A stretch of 38,786 nucleotides of DNA from positions 1 through 38,786 of the forward strand of contig JANQLI010000148.1 of assembly GCA_028280675.1 (NCBI GenBank), read 5' to 3'. A model generated the notes under the pieces. It searched no databases. It saw nothing but the letters and a program-made list of their open reading frames with translations, and had not been told where the DNA came from. The translations under genes were made by a program, and so were the position numbers. Below, one piece after another: positions 15,515 to 24,267 of this stretch. The number at the start of each line of letters is the position of its first letter. Within the stretch, counting starts at the first letter, position 1. The DNA is from Alphaproteobacteria bacterium. Lineage in GTDB: Bacteria; Pseudomonadota; Alphaproteobacteria; SMXP01.

Positions 15515-16864
15515 ATGTATAGCGAAGAATTGATAGACGTAGAAAACGGCATCCAAAGTAAAAAGATATTTTGGGAAGAGGGTATCTATCATCATGAATT
15601 AGAAACCGTTTTTTATCGTTGCTGGTTGTTCTTAACGCATGAGAGTCTTGTTCCGGAAGCAGGAGATTTCATAGTAGCCAAAATGGTTGATGACGAAGTC
15701 ATTGTTTCCCGACAAAAAGACGGATCCATTCAAGGTTTCTATAATTATTGCACCCACCGCGGTAATCAGCTTTGCCCTTATGAAGCAGGAAACGCGCGTG
15801 GATTCCAATGTAATTACCATGGGTGGGCATTTGGTTTAGATGGATCGTTGCAGTCTGTTCCCTTTAAAGAGCAGGCTTATCGTAAACACTTTGACCAGAG
15901 TAAGTGGGGATTGAAGAAGGTTGCAAAGATTGAAAGCTATAACGGTTTTATTTTTGCATGTGCAGATGGTGATGCGCCGTCACTACGTGAGTATCTTGGT
16001 GAGATGGCCTGGTATCTTGATGCCTGGACGAATGTACCTGGGGGCATAGAGTTTCTTGGTCCCCCAGCGCGTTCCATTATGCGAGCAAACTGGAAGGCGC
16101 CTGCTGAGAATTTTGTTGGTGATGCGTATCACCTTGGATGGACTCATGCCTCTGCGCTTTCCGTGATTGGCGGACCAGTTGGGGGCTTGGTGGGGAATGA
16201 CGAACCGCCTCCAGAAGGTATTGGACTTCAGGTTACCACGAAACATGGGCATGGTTTTGGGTGTCTTTGGGATTTGGGACCGACTTTAATGAGTGATACG
16301 GTTCCTGAAATTTGGCAATGGAAACAAGATCATACGCCTGAAATCGAAGAGCGTTTAGATGCGTGGCGTGCTCGTACATATTCTGGGCAATGGAATTGTA
16401 CTCTTTTTCCAAATTGTTCGTTTCTTTACGGAACCAATGCTTTCAAACTCTGGAATCCAATAGGGCCGAATGAAATCGAAGTGTTTACGTGGGCCTTCGC
16501 GGAAAAACGTATGCCTGAAGATATGAAGAAGCGTATCCATTCGTCAGTGCATAGAACTTTCGGCCCGGCGGGAACATTTGAATCAGATGATGGCGATAAT
16601 TTAGAATATTGCACGCAAGTGAATCGCGGTCAGGTGACAAGAACAGGTGTGATGAATGCACAAATGGGTCTGGGTGAAGAGCGCGATGATCCAAATTTGC
16701 CAGGTTTAGTTGGGGACTACATTAGTGAGATTTCGCATCGCGGGATGTATCGCTTCTATGCAGAACTCTTAGATGGTGCAACATGGGATGACATCAATAT
16801 AAGTGGTGATCTTTGGAAGGAGTCACTTATGAAGGCCACTCGCCAAGATCAGGAGAGTGTCTGA
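15515..16864 (+). CDS. Ring-hydroxylating dioxygenase alpha subunit (naphthalene dioxygenase type)
   Basis: A protein of about 449 residues. The Rieske domain has C79 and H81 (CTHRGN) and C99 and H102 (CNYHGW). The catalytic domain has the mononuclear iron ligands D203, H206 and H211 in ENFVGDAYHLGWTH, and an acidic pair at 358-359 in FESDDGDN. Segments such as WLFLTHESL, DEVIVSRQKDGS and AWYLDAW match NahAc-type enzymes closely and differ clearly from the shorter NagG salicylate hydroxylase. ATG 15515 has AGGA 8 bases upstream; an ATG at 15485 would add ten residues without a ribosome site. It likely cis-dihydroxylates an aromatic or polyaromatic hydrocarbon; the exact substrate is unknown. 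Confidence 0.9.
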   Translation: MYSEELIDVENGIQSKKIFWEEGIYHHELETVFYRCWLFLTHESLVPEAGDFIVAKMVDDEVIVSRQKDGSIQGFYNYCTHRGNQLCPYEAGNARGFQCNYHGWAFGLDGSLQSVPFKEQAYRKHFDQSKWGLKKVAKIESYNGFIFACADGDAPSLREYLGEMAWYLDAWTNVPGGIEFLGPPARSIMRANWKAPAENFVGDAYHLGWTHASALSVIGGPVGGLVGNDEPPPEGIGLQVTTKHGHGFGCLWDLGPTLMSDTVPEIWQWKQDHTPEIEERLDAWRARTYSGQWNCTLFPNCSFLYGTNAFKLWNPIGPNEIEVFTWAFAEKRMPEDMKKRIHSSVHRTFGPAGTFESDDGDNLEYCTQVNRGQVTRTGVMNAQMGLGEERDDPNLPGLVGDYISEISHRGMYRFYAELLDGATWDDINISGDLWKESLMKATRQDQESV

Positions 16865-17385
16865 TGCCCCCGCTAAGTGTTGTTAACACCCACACCTATT
16901 ACGAAATTCAATGCTATCTTCATCATGAGGCGCGGCTATTTGATAATGAAGAACAGCGTGAATGGTTAGATGAGCTTGTCGATCCAGAAATTCGTTATCA
17001 AGTATTGGTCACACAGGAGAGAAGCCGGGATGGACGAGGAAGTGGGAGCGATACTGTCTATGTCTATGATGACGGAAAAGACGAACTCGACTTTCGTGTA
17101 AAGCAATTTGAAACCGGTATGCAGTGGATGACCAATCCTGTGCCAAAACTGCGCCATCTTATTACGAATATTGAGGGATTCCAGTGTGAGAGCGATAATG
17201 AATTCCGCGTGTATTCAAACGGAATGATTTATCGAAGCCGGAAGGTTTACGAGGAAAATATATTTGTCTTTAGTCGTGATGATATTTTACGCCGCGGAGA
17301 TGATAATAAATTGCGACTCTTACGGCGTGAGGTTCTCTTAGACCAACGCTTAGTGCGCAGTAAGAATATGCTGTTCTTTATATAA
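16864..17385 (+). CDS. Ring-hydroxylating dioxygenase beta subunit
   Basis: A 173-residue beta subunit with the SnoaL/NTF2-like fold. It begins PPLSVVNTHTYYEIQCYLHHEARLF and ends RLVRSKNMLFFI in separate segments that match the family start and the typical C-terminal strand. The ATG at 16864 shares one base with the alpha subunit stop (TGATG), a standard coupling arrangement; a longer reading from 16813 would overlap the alpha gene and is not needed. Somewhat shorter than NahAd (about 194). It structurally supports the alpha subunit. Confidence 0.88.
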   Translation: MPPLSVVNTHTYYEIQCYLHHEARLFDNEEQREWLDELVDPEIRYQVLVTQERSRDGRGSGSDTVYVYDDGKDELDFRVKQFETGMQWMTNPVPKLRHLITNIEGFQCESDNEFRVYSNGMIYRSRKVYEENIFVFSRDDILRRGDDNKLRLLRREVLLDQRLVRSKNMLFFI

Positions 17386-17407
17386 TACGTCCTTGGGATT
17401 CTTATTG

Positions 17408-19000
17408 ATGACCACATATGATTATATCATTGTTGGGGCTGGGTCGGCAGGGTGTGTGCTAGCCAACAGGTTGTCAAAGAATCCTCGTCACTCTGTTCTT
17501 CTTATTGAAGCGGGCCCCTCTGACAAATCTCTTTTAGTTCGCATGCCCATGGGATTTGGAAAACTGCTTTCAGATACCAAGCATGTTCGGCATTTTACAA
17601 CTCAACCTGAGAGAGGAAATGGATTTCGATCCGAATCTTGGCCTAAAGGTAAGACGATAGGTGGATCAAGCTCGGTGAATGGGACCTATTATAATAGAGG
17701 CCAACCTCAGGATTATGATCACTGGCATGCTTTGGGTGCAACCGGATGGCATTGGGAAAATTTGGAACCGTATTTTCGGGAGATTGAGGACCATGTCTTA
17801 GGTGATGATGGCGTGAGGGGCAGTGATGGTGAGCTTCATGTTTCCTTGCATGCTGATCCCAGTTCACTTGCGAAGGCGACAATATCCGCAGCAAAGGGCT
17901 GTGGATTAGATCAGAAAGACGATTTGAACCGTGCCAATCCTGAAGGTATTGGCTATACAGCATGTAATATCAAGAATGGGGAGCGAGTGAGTGCCGCTAG
18001 TGCCTTTCTTGATCCCATAAATTCACGTCCTAATTTGACCGTCTGGAAAAATACCTTGGTCACAAAAATTGAATGCCAAGGAGGGCGGGCTGTAGGAGTT
18101 CATTTTCGCCAGGGTGGGCGTGATGCTTTCGTTAAATGTGATCGAGAAGTGATTCTTTCGGCAGGGGCAATTCAATCGCCACAATTGTTACAACTTTCAG
18201 GTATTGGACCTATCGATGTACTTTCACAGTTTGAGATACCAGTCGTAGCGAATCTTCCTGGTGTGGGGCAAAACCTTCGTGAGCATCGTATGCTATTTGT
18301 CCAGCATGCTTTGAAACAGCCACTCAGCTACAATCATGAGTTTAATGGATTAAGAGTTATTCCGCATGTGCTCCAGTATATCCTCAAGAAAAAAGGTTTA
18401 ATGGCGACGAGCTCACATGAAGTGTGTGGTTATCTAAAGTCTCATCCGGATACAGATCGCCCGGATATTCAAATTATTATGGCACCTTTCTCATTTGATC
18501 TTGAGCAAGGCGGTGCTGTAACGTTTGAGAAGTGCCATGGCATGCAGATTTCCGGTTATCACTTGCAGCCGACGAGTTGCGGCAGTGTGAATATTTGTTC
18601 GATTGATCCTGAGGTTCAACCTACGATTACCTCGAACTATTTAGATACGGAGAAAGACCGTGCCGTGAGTGTTGCTATTCTAAAACATATCCGAAATATT
18701 TATGCACAACCCGCATTGCAGAAGTATGTAGATGAAGAAACATCTCCTGGTATCGCAATAGAAGCGCCAGAAGAAGTGATTAATTATCACCGTTGTTATG
18801 GTCAATGCCTTTATCACGTAGCGGGGACATGCAAGATGGGAAAAGACGACATGTCTGTAGTTGATGAGAGGTTGAAAGTCTATGGTGTCGAAGGATTGCG
18901 TGTAGTTGACTGTTCTATCATGCCTACGCTTGTTTCGGGAACGACGAGTGGCCCGGTCATGGCTATTGCTAATCGTGCCGCAGCCTTAATCACCGGGTAA
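17408..19000 (+). CDS. GMC-family FAD-dependent alcohol oxidoreductase
   Basis: A protein of about 530 residues of the glucose-methanol-choline family. The FAD-binding Rossmann motif is IIVGAGSAGCVLANRL at the N-terminus, with LIEAGPSD for the ribose contact and GGSSSVNGTYYNRG as the first GMC signature. The second signature AGAIQSPQLLQLSGIG is present. The catalytic His is in YHVAGTCKMG. The usual GNTNAP motif is instead SGTTSGPVM, so the Asn partner is replaced. ATG 17408 is favoured over TTG 17393. It lies 22 bases after the beta subunit, so it belongs to the operon and probably oxidises an alcohol of the pathway. Confidence 0.85.
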   Translation: MTTYDYIIVGAGSAGCVLANRLSKNPRHSVLLIEAGPSDKSLLVRMPMGFGKLLSDTKHVRHFTTQPERGNGFRSESWPKGKTIGGSSSVNGTYYNRGQPQDYDHWHALGATGWHWENLEPYFREIEDHVLGDDGVRGSDGELHVSLHADPSSLAKATISAAKGCGLDQKDDLNRANPEGIGYTACNIKNGERVSAASAFLDPINSRPNLTVWKNTLVTKIECQGGRAVGVHFRQGGRDAFVKCDREVILSAGAIQSPQLLQLSGIGPIDVLSQFEIPVVANLPGVGQNLREHRMLFVQHALKQPLSYNHEFNGLRVIPHVLQYILKKKGLMATSSHEVCGYLKSHPDTDRPDIQIIMAPFSFDLEQGGAVTFEKCHGMQISGYHLQPTSCGSVNICSIDPEVQPTITSNYLDTEKDRAVSVAILKHIRNIYAQPALQKYVDEETSPGIAIEAPEEVINYHRCYGQCLYHVAGTCKMGKDDMSVVDERLKVYGVEGLRVVDCSIMPTLVSGTTSGPVMAIANRAAALITG

Positions 19001-19039
19001 GAGTTACATCACATATTGTCAATATATGTTCTTCAGTCA

Positions 19040-20053
19040 TCACTCAGCAGCTGCAGGGCTTTTTAAAGAAGAGTATTTTTTATGTAGGGCAGCTGCGCGA
19101 CGCCCGGATTCCTGCGCGCCTTCAAGGTAAGCATCTGGCAGAATATGGTAAGGCGGGCGTGTTGGTCCTGCATTCATCCAGCCTGCGGCATTCATGCGCG
19201 CTTTCTCTAGAGCAATGTTATAGATTGAAAACTCTTTGAAGCTGCCGTTCGGGAAAAGAGGTGCTAATGCATGCCCAATCTCTCCGGCCATGTTGTTCGC
19301 TTCAGCCCAATCATTGGATTCTTTGGCGGCTTTGATAACATCACGGAATCGCGTTACTGCATTTGGGCCGCACACGGCGCTATTTGTCCAGAACGCAGTG
19401 CAAAACTCAGGGTGCATCCGTGCCGCGCCATAGTAAGCAGCATCAATGGGTAAAAAACGAATTTGTTGGTGAGACGCATTGATGTCTTGTAATAGTCGAT
19501 CCATGCTTGAGTACTTACTCGTGACGACCTGTGGAATAGATGCCACTTGCGCCCAGAAATTTGTTGGGAAATCGAACTTGAAGGCTTCTTTATTATCGTA
19601 AACGCAAATTCCCATATCGGGGCAGGCTTCAGCGATATCTTTAAAATATTGTACTGCAGTTGCGACACTCGGTGCACACCACATTGGTACGCCAAGCATT
19701 GTGCCATCCGCGCCTAAGTCTGAAGCTATACGTGTTTGGCGAACTGTTTCTCGGGTATTTAATGCTGTGGTCCCGACGAAGACTGGAACACGCCCTGCAG
19801 TGACTTCGACAAGGGTTGCCATAAATTTGTACTTTTCATCCCATGTCAATGTTGCGCATTCGCCAAGCGTACCGAGTGCCAGAATACCATTCACGCCGCC
19901 CTTAATAAGGCCTTCGATGGCGCGTTCTGCTTCATCTAGATCGAGGGTGTCTTCGGACCGCCAATCATCGCTGCCCGGTTTTGCTGGCGTTGGCATGATG
20001 GCCCATGCACCTACGATTTCATCGACAGTTATGAGGGATTTTGCCTTGGCCAT
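19040..20053 (-). CDS. trans-o-hydroxybenzylidenepyruvate hydratase-aldolase-like enzyme (DapA family)
   Basis: A 337-residue class I aldolase. It carries the GTLGECATL motif (61-69), Tyr at 152 in VYDN and the Schiff-base lysine K180 in VVTSKYSS. The extended length and the WCAPS and YDNKEAF segments fit NahE and PhdJ, which split benzylidenepyruvates into an aromatic aldehyde and pyruvate. In naphthalene breakdown this step yields salicylaldehyde. With an isomerase and an aldehyde dehydrogenase in the same window the pathway is coherent. An AGGAAC ribosome site supports the start. It is convergent to the GMC gene and has operator site 6 upstream. Confidence 0.9.
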   Translation of the reverse strand: MAKAKSLITVDEIVGAWAIMPTPAKPGSDDWRSEDTLDLDEAERAIEGLIKGGVNGILALGTLGECATLTWDEKYKFMATLVEVTAGRVPVFVGTTALNTRETVRQTRIASDLGADGTMLGVPMWCAPSVATAVQYFKDIAEACPDMGICVYDNKEAFKFDFPTNFWAQVASIPQVVTSKYSSMDRLLQDINASHQQIRFLPIDAAYYGAARMHPEFCTAFWTNSAVCGPNAVTRFRDVIKAAKESNDWAEANNMAGEIGHALAPLFPNGSFKEFSIYNIALEKARMNAAGWMNAGPTRPPYHILPDAYLEGAQESGRRAAALHKKYSSLKSPAAAE

Positions 20054-20120
20054 AGTCAGTTCCTAGTTTCGGGGCAGGTGAGAATCTGTCTCGTGCAGAC
20101 CCCTATATTTCTATTTCAGG

Positions 20121-20138
20121 TAATATACTAGCAGATCA
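20121..20138. promoter_or_regulatory. Candidate operator, site 6 of 10
   Basis: Bases read TAATATACTAGCAGATCA, 13 of 18 matching the consensus. It is about 70 bases upstream of the hydratase-aldolase start on the minus strand. One half-site (TAATATACTAG) is well kept and the other is weak. Confidence 0.52.
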
Positions 20139-20669
20139 GATATGCAATTTCAATAACCCTCTATCTGTTAATCTCTATCATGAGGGGTTCTTGGGTTATT
20201 TGAGACTTGTGACGGCGATTCATAGCTTTAGGCGTGCTTTCTATAGATATTGAATCTTTCTGAAAGTTGACCGCTTCTCTCCAGATCAGGTGTGCGTAAT
20301 GTGAAGTTAATACACAAAGAGTCATAGTGGCTGATCAAACTTATAAGCCTCTTTATGAAGGCGAAGAGCGCTAAAGCATAGAATCTATCAGGCATATACG
20401 CTGGTAGACTGTCCCTCAGTTACATTCTGAGTGGGATCAATATGTCTCTTCTTTGTATGCTGTAAGTCAATGTTTCATGTTTTCAGCTATGCCAGCCTAA
20501 GGACATCATAGGTCGCGGGTATGGCATTTATTACCCTCGATGAAGATCAGAATAATCTGCCCAGTAGAAGCCAAATGTGAGGGGGGTGTATTCTTTAGGA
20601 TGCGTTGACTCTCGGGCACTAGAACGAATCAGCGCCGAATTTTACGGGAAAATGCGTAAAAGGCTTTAC

Positions 20670-20687
20670 TTATATGCTAGAATGTTA
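20670..20687. promoter_or_regulatory. Candidate operator, site 7 of 10
   Basis: Bases read TTATATGCTAGAATGTTA, 14 of 18 matching the consensus. It lies about 130 bases ahead of the group D monooxygenase gene that starts the long plus-strand run. Confidence 0.58.
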
Positions 20688-20816
20688 CATAATCAGTCTC
20701 GAACTTCTTCACTGAGTGTATTTCGCTCACTTAGGTGGGGTTCACAGATGGTCTGTTATTAAGAGGGCAAAGTGTCAGCCAGACCGTGACTGGTTTAAAA
20801 ATGAAATGGATGAGCA

Positions 20817-21986
20817 ATGAACGATATACCTACGCCAGTCAGTCTTATTAATGCAGCGAGAGCAATGAAGCCTCAGTTGCGGGAACGCGCAGCTCAGGTG
20901 GAAGAAGCGCGCATTGTTGGTAGAGAAACAATTGCGGAGTTCCGAGAAGCGGGTTTCTTTAAAATTCTTCAGCCTAAATCTTATGGTGGTTATGAACTTC
21001 CGCCGGAAGTTTTATCTGATGTTATATTTGAAGTGGCTTCTGCTTGTGGGTCAAGCGGTTGGACACTTGCCGTCTTAGCGCTGCATCAATGGGAAGTTCA
21101 GCTTCTCCCGGAAGATGCTATTGCTGACATTTGGGGTGATGATCCAAATGTACTTTTATCGTCTGCTTATGCGCCATCCGGAAATGTGAAGCCAGTAGAT
21201 GGTGGATATGAGCTGAGTGGTGAGTGGCCGTATTCAAGCGGATGTGATCATGCCGACTGGGCGATTGTTGGTGGGGTGCGTCCACCACGGTCGGATGATG
21301 AGGTTCCTGCGCTTTGTGGTTTCTTCGTTCCAAGGTCAGAATATGAGATTATCGATGACTGGAACGTCATGGGGTTGGCTGGTACCGGGAGTAAAAGAAT
21401 TAAGATGGATGGTGTTTTTGTTCCAGAACGTCACCAGCATGCGATATTTGGTTCTGCACCACCACCTCCTGAAGATGCAAATACGATTTATAAAATTCCG
21501 TTTGCTCTCGTTTTTGTAGAAATGTTGTCTGCTGCCGTGCATGGCATGGCCATGGGTATGTTGGACCAATTTATAGAACGCAATAAAGCGCGTCTCGGTG
21601 CGTTGGATCAGTCAAAGTATTCTGAGAATTCAGACATTCACCGATACATTGCAGAAACGGAATTTGTGATCCGTTCATCACGGATGCTGAGTCATGAAAA
21701 TCAACGAACGGCATTTAACTTAGCTGAAGCGGGGCAAGAACAGGCGCTTATAGACAAAGTTCGGCACTTATGGGAAGCCGCTAAGTCCGTGCACAATTGT
21801 TCTGAAACCTGTTCAAAACTCTATTCCGTAAGTGGCGCGCATACCCTTTTTGAAGGTGATTCACTGCAGCGACTCTTCCGTGATTTGCAAAGCGGAACAA
21901 TGCATATGGCCTTTAATTACAACGCATATGCGCGCAACTACGGTGGCATGCATATGGGGCATCCGAATTCAGGGAGTTTTGTATAG
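20817..21986 (+). CDS. Flavin-dependent monooxygenase, acyl-CoA dehydrogenase fold (group D, HsaA/HPAH-C2-like)
   Basis: A 389-residue protein with the acyl-CoA dehydrogenase fold used by group D flavin monooxygenases. Recognisable parts are FREAGFFKILQPKSYGGYE near the N-terminus, SGWTLAVLALHQWEVQLLP, and the middle domain GYELSGEWPYSSGCDHADW, which matches HsaA and the oxygenase component of 4-hydroxyphenylacetate hydroxylase. There is no catalytic glutamate of true acyl-CoA dehydrogenases evident. These enzymes ortho-hydroxylate phenols using reduced flavin from a partner reductase; the gene at 24268 is such a reductase. The phenolic substrate is unknown. Hydroxylation to a catechol would feed the downstream meta pathway. 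Confidence 0.82.
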   Translation: MNDIPTPVSLINAARAMKPQLRERAAQVEEARIVGRETIAEFREAGFFKILQPKSYGGYELPPEVLSDVIFEVASACGSSGWTLAVLALHQWEVQLLPEDAIADIWGDDPNVLLSSAYAPSGNVKPVDGGYELSGEWPYSSGCDHADWAIVGGVRPPRSDDEVPALCGFFVPRSEYEIIDDWNVMGLAGTGSKRIKMDGVFVPERHQHAIFGSAPPPPEDANTIYKIPFALVFVEMLSAAVHGMAMGMLDQFIERNKARLGALDQSKYSENSDIHRYIAETEFVIRSSRMLSHENQRTAFNLAEAGQEQALIDKVRHLWEAAKSVHNCSETCSKLYSVSGAHTLFEGDSLQRLFRDLQSGTMHMAFNYNAYARNYGGMHMGHPNSGSFV

Positions 21987-22136
21987 GGTGCATCAGCACA
22001 GCATGTGCGACTGAAAATAATGGGTCTAACCATATCTGCTCAATGCGATATGTGAGCCAAGATTACTGACGGAATGGCAGCCTCGTGTTGTCTTGCGTAG
22101 TGGCGTGATCGTGTGCGCCGAAGAGGAGGATAGATA

Positions 22137-23369
22137 ATGAAAGTACTTGCATTCCAGCAGGCGCCGTATCGTCATATGCCCGCTGATTTCGCGGAGAAAT
22201 ACAATTCAGTTGTGAATACTCCTTATTTTGAGTTGGTTGATAATCAGCTCATGCATGAGGACCACGTACATTTTATTGATGAGATGTTACATGCAGCGCG
22301 TTGTGGTTTCGATGGAATCGGTCTTACCGAGCATGGTCAATCATCATATGATGTCTTGCCTAATCCCAATTTGCAGCTTGCAGCATTAGCTTATGCAACA
22401 CAATCAGAAGGCCTTGATACTGCGTTAGCGTGTTTGGGTCGTTCGTTGGGTAAAACAAAGGAGCCGCTACGAGTGGCTGAAGAGTATGCGGTTTTGGATC
22501 AAATCAGTGGTGGACGTTTGATCGCAGGTTATCCAATTTCTCTAAGCTTTGACTCAAATATCAACCAAGGTATTCCCCCCATACAGACCCGTGATCGTTT
22601 CGCGGAAAATATTATGTTGATTGATAAGGCTCACAAGGAGAAAGAACCATTTGCGTGGAATGGGAAATACAACAAACACCCACATGTGAATCTCTGGCCG
22701 CGCCCTGTGCAGCCGTCGCTTCCTGTGTGGTCTCCTGCTGTTGGAAATCCGCATACACTTGGTGGAATTCTTGATCGTGATCAGGTGTTTTTATATTTCA
22801 GTTGGTTCGGGCCTAAATTGACGGGTCGCATCTTTGATCGTTATTGGGAGATGGCCGAAGAACGTGGCCGTGACACGAATCCCTATCGACTTGCGTTCCT
22901 GCAATGTGTTGCTGTTGGAGAAACGGATGAAGAAGCGCATAGAGAGTACGGTCCGCACGTGAAAGCGGCATTTAATACTGGTCTTGGCTGTATACCCCAA
23001 TCCAATCTCGGCGTTCCTGGTTATATGGACATTAACGGCGTCGAAGCAGTGACGCGAGATCCGGGTGACTTTGGTATTTTTCCTAAAATGCGTACGGCAG
23101 CATATGAAGAAATCGTCGATGCGCAGGCGTGTATTGTTGGTGGTGTAGATACGGTAGCTGAACAGTTAATCGAGCTCATTAAATCACACCGGATTGGCAA
23201 TTTGTTGCTCATGACACAGCACGGGTCCATGCCAACAGAGCTTACCAAGAAAAACATCAGTCTTGTTGCAGAAAAAGTGATGCCCAAGCTGCGTCAAGCA
23301 TGGTCAGAAGCTGGTTTTGACGCTCAAGGTTGGGAACACAATTGGTGGCCAACCGGACTTACCAACTAA
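22137..23369 (+). CDS. Luciferase-like (LLM class) flavin-dependent monooxygenase
   Basis: A 410-residue TIM-barrel protein of the bacterial luciferase superfamily. Family landmarks include GFDGIGLTEHGQSSYD in place of the common DWxxxxEHH, the VAEEYAVLDQISGGRLIAG block, and NLWPRPVQPSLPVWSPAVG. A strong ribosome site GAGGAGG precedes the ATG. Such enzymes use reduced FMN to perform Baeyer-Villiger-type or hydroxylation reactions. It is 39 bases ahead of an alpha/beta hydrolase and close to a flavin reductase gene, which could supply reduced flavin. The substrate is not recognisable. Confidence 0.85.
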   Translation: MKVLAFQQAPYRHMPADFAEKYNSVVNTPYFELVDNQLMHEDHVHFIDEMLHAARCGFDGIGLTEHGQSSYDVLPNPNLQLAALAYATQSEGLDTALACLGRSLGKTKEPLRVAEEYAVLDQISGGRLIAGYPISLSFDSNINQGIPPIQTRDRFAENIMLIDKAHKEKEPFAWNGKYNKHPHVNLWPRPVQPSLPVWSPAVGNPHTLGGILDRDQVFLYFSWFGPKLTGRIFDRYWEMAEERGRDTNPYRLAFLQCVAVGETDEEAHREYGPHVKAAFNTGLGCIPQSNLGVPGYMDINGVEAVTRDPGDFGIFPKMRTAAYEEIVDAQACIVGGVDTVAEQLIELIKSHRIGNLLLMTQHGSMPTELTKKNISLVAEKVMPKLRQAWSEAGFDAQGWEHNWWPTGLTN

Positions 23370-23408
23370 CGCATCGCTTATGCAGATCAATATTCGGAGT
23401 TAGGCAAA

Positions 23409-24230
23409 ATGAGCAACAACACGAACATCAAAGGTCCCGAGAGGGAAGAAGTCATAGGCGTTTGGAATGACGAGATCAGCCTGCGCGTCAATATTGCCGG
23501 GGATGGTCCAGCGTTACTGTATTTCCATCCTGCCGGAGGCCTCTATTGGGACGAATTTCTTGATGCACTCGCAGAAAGCTACACGGTTTATGCGCCCGAA
23601 TTACCTGGAACAACGCCGGGTGATCCTTATGCCATACATAAGGTCAAGGATTATACTGACCTTATACTTATGTACGAAGAGCTAATTCAGAAACTCAACT
23701 TAAAGGGTTCTGTTGCTATTGGACAGTCTATGGGTGGTATGATCGCCTTTGATCTTGCATCCTTTTATCCTGATATCTTTAGCCACCTTATTGGACTGGC
23801 GCCGTGTGGCTTATGGCGAGATGATGCGCCAGTTGCGATCGCAGATCTTTATGTGGCAGCTCCTGAAACGGTTCCGAGTTTTCTTTTTGATGATCCTTCG
23901 CTGCCTGCAGCGCAGGCGATGCTGTCATTGCCAGAAGACCCCGCAAACATACCTAAGCACGTGGCTCAAGCGGTATGGAATCTGGGGTGTGCTGGAAAAT
24001 TTATGTGGCCCTTCCCGGATCATGGCCTAGGTGGCAGGCTGCATCGTATTGCGATACCGACACTGGTTCTTTGGGGACGCAATGATAATTTAGTGCCTTC
24101 GATTTATGCCGAAGATTTCGGAGCAAATATCTCAGGCAGTGAAGTTCATCTGTACGAAAACTGCGGGCATATTTTGCAAATCGAAAAATTAGACGACGCA
24201 TTGTCAGATGTGAAGCGATTCATAGCTTAG
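23409..24230 (+). CDS. Alpha/beta hydrolase
   Basis: A 273-residue alpha/beta-hydrolase with an intact triad: nucleophile S107 in GQSMGGM, D226 in WGRNDNLVP and H254 in CGHILQIE. An oxyanion segment lies at FHPAGG (39-44). It resembles meta-cleavage product hydrolases and enol-lactonases in size and fold, but the GQSMGG nucleophile elbow does not single out a substrate. Two readings fit the context: a XylF/DmpD-like hydrolase for a ketone-type ring-fission product, or a lactone/ester hydrolase acting after the luciferase-like monooxygenase next to it. I cannot decide between them. Confidence 0.8.
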   Translation: MSNNTNIKGPEREEVIGVWNDEISLRVNIAGDGPALLYFHPAGGLYWDEFLDALAESYTVYAPELPGTTPGDPYAIHKVKDYTDLILMYEELIQKLNLKGSVAIGQSMGGMIAFDLASFYPDIFSHLIGLAPCGLWRDDAPVAIADLYVAAPETVPSFLFDDPSLPAAQAMLSLPEDPANIPKHVAQAVWNLGCAGKFMWPFPDHGLGGRLHRIAIPTLVLWGRNDNLVPSIYAEDFGANISGSEVHLYENCGHILQIEKLDDALSDVKRFIA

Positions 24231-24246
24231 ATCAGCTGCTGCTGAT
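24231..24246 (+). other. Small intercistronic hairpin
   Basis: ATCAGC (24231-24236) and GCTGAT (24241-24246) pair perfectly around a TGCT loop immediately after the hydrolase stop. No T-tract follows. It may affect mRNA stability or coupling. Confidence 0.3.
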
Positions 24247-24267
24247 TATGGAAATTAAGGCCGTGTA

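Larger units (their letters stand above)
20054..20816. other. Long intergenic region between two divergent operons
   Basis: A stretch of 763 bases without a convincing gene. It holds operator sites 6 and 7 near its two ends. The middle contains short, interrupted open stretches, for example GTG 20327 to a TAA at 20372 and an open run at 20408-20497, that look vaguely protein-like but lie in different frames and lack ribosome sites. It could be decayed coding sequence or a long regulatory region. I see no terminator or RNA gene. Confidence 0.5.

Noticed and set aside
15515..17385. Salicylate 5-hydroxylase (NagGH), suggested by the gentisate genes
   Set aside because: The alpha subunit follows NahAc-type sequence through the Rieske and catalytic domains and has a full NahAc-like length, while NagG has a different Rieske loop and is shorter. 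A salicylate role cannot be excluded but is not what the sequence favours.
16813..17385. Longer beta subunit starting at 16813
   Set aside because: It would overlap the alpha gene by 52 bases; the TGATG start at 16864 gives the usual coupled arrangement and family N-terminus.
19008..19034. Bidirectional terminator between the GMC and aldolase genes
   Set aside because: The inverted repeat ACATAT/ATATGT is short, AT-rich and without a T-tract.
20817..21986. Acyl-CoA dehydrogenase of fatty-acid breakdown
   Set aside because: The N-terminal and middle domains match HsaA and HPAH oxygenases, and a dedicated flavin reductase lies in the same operon.
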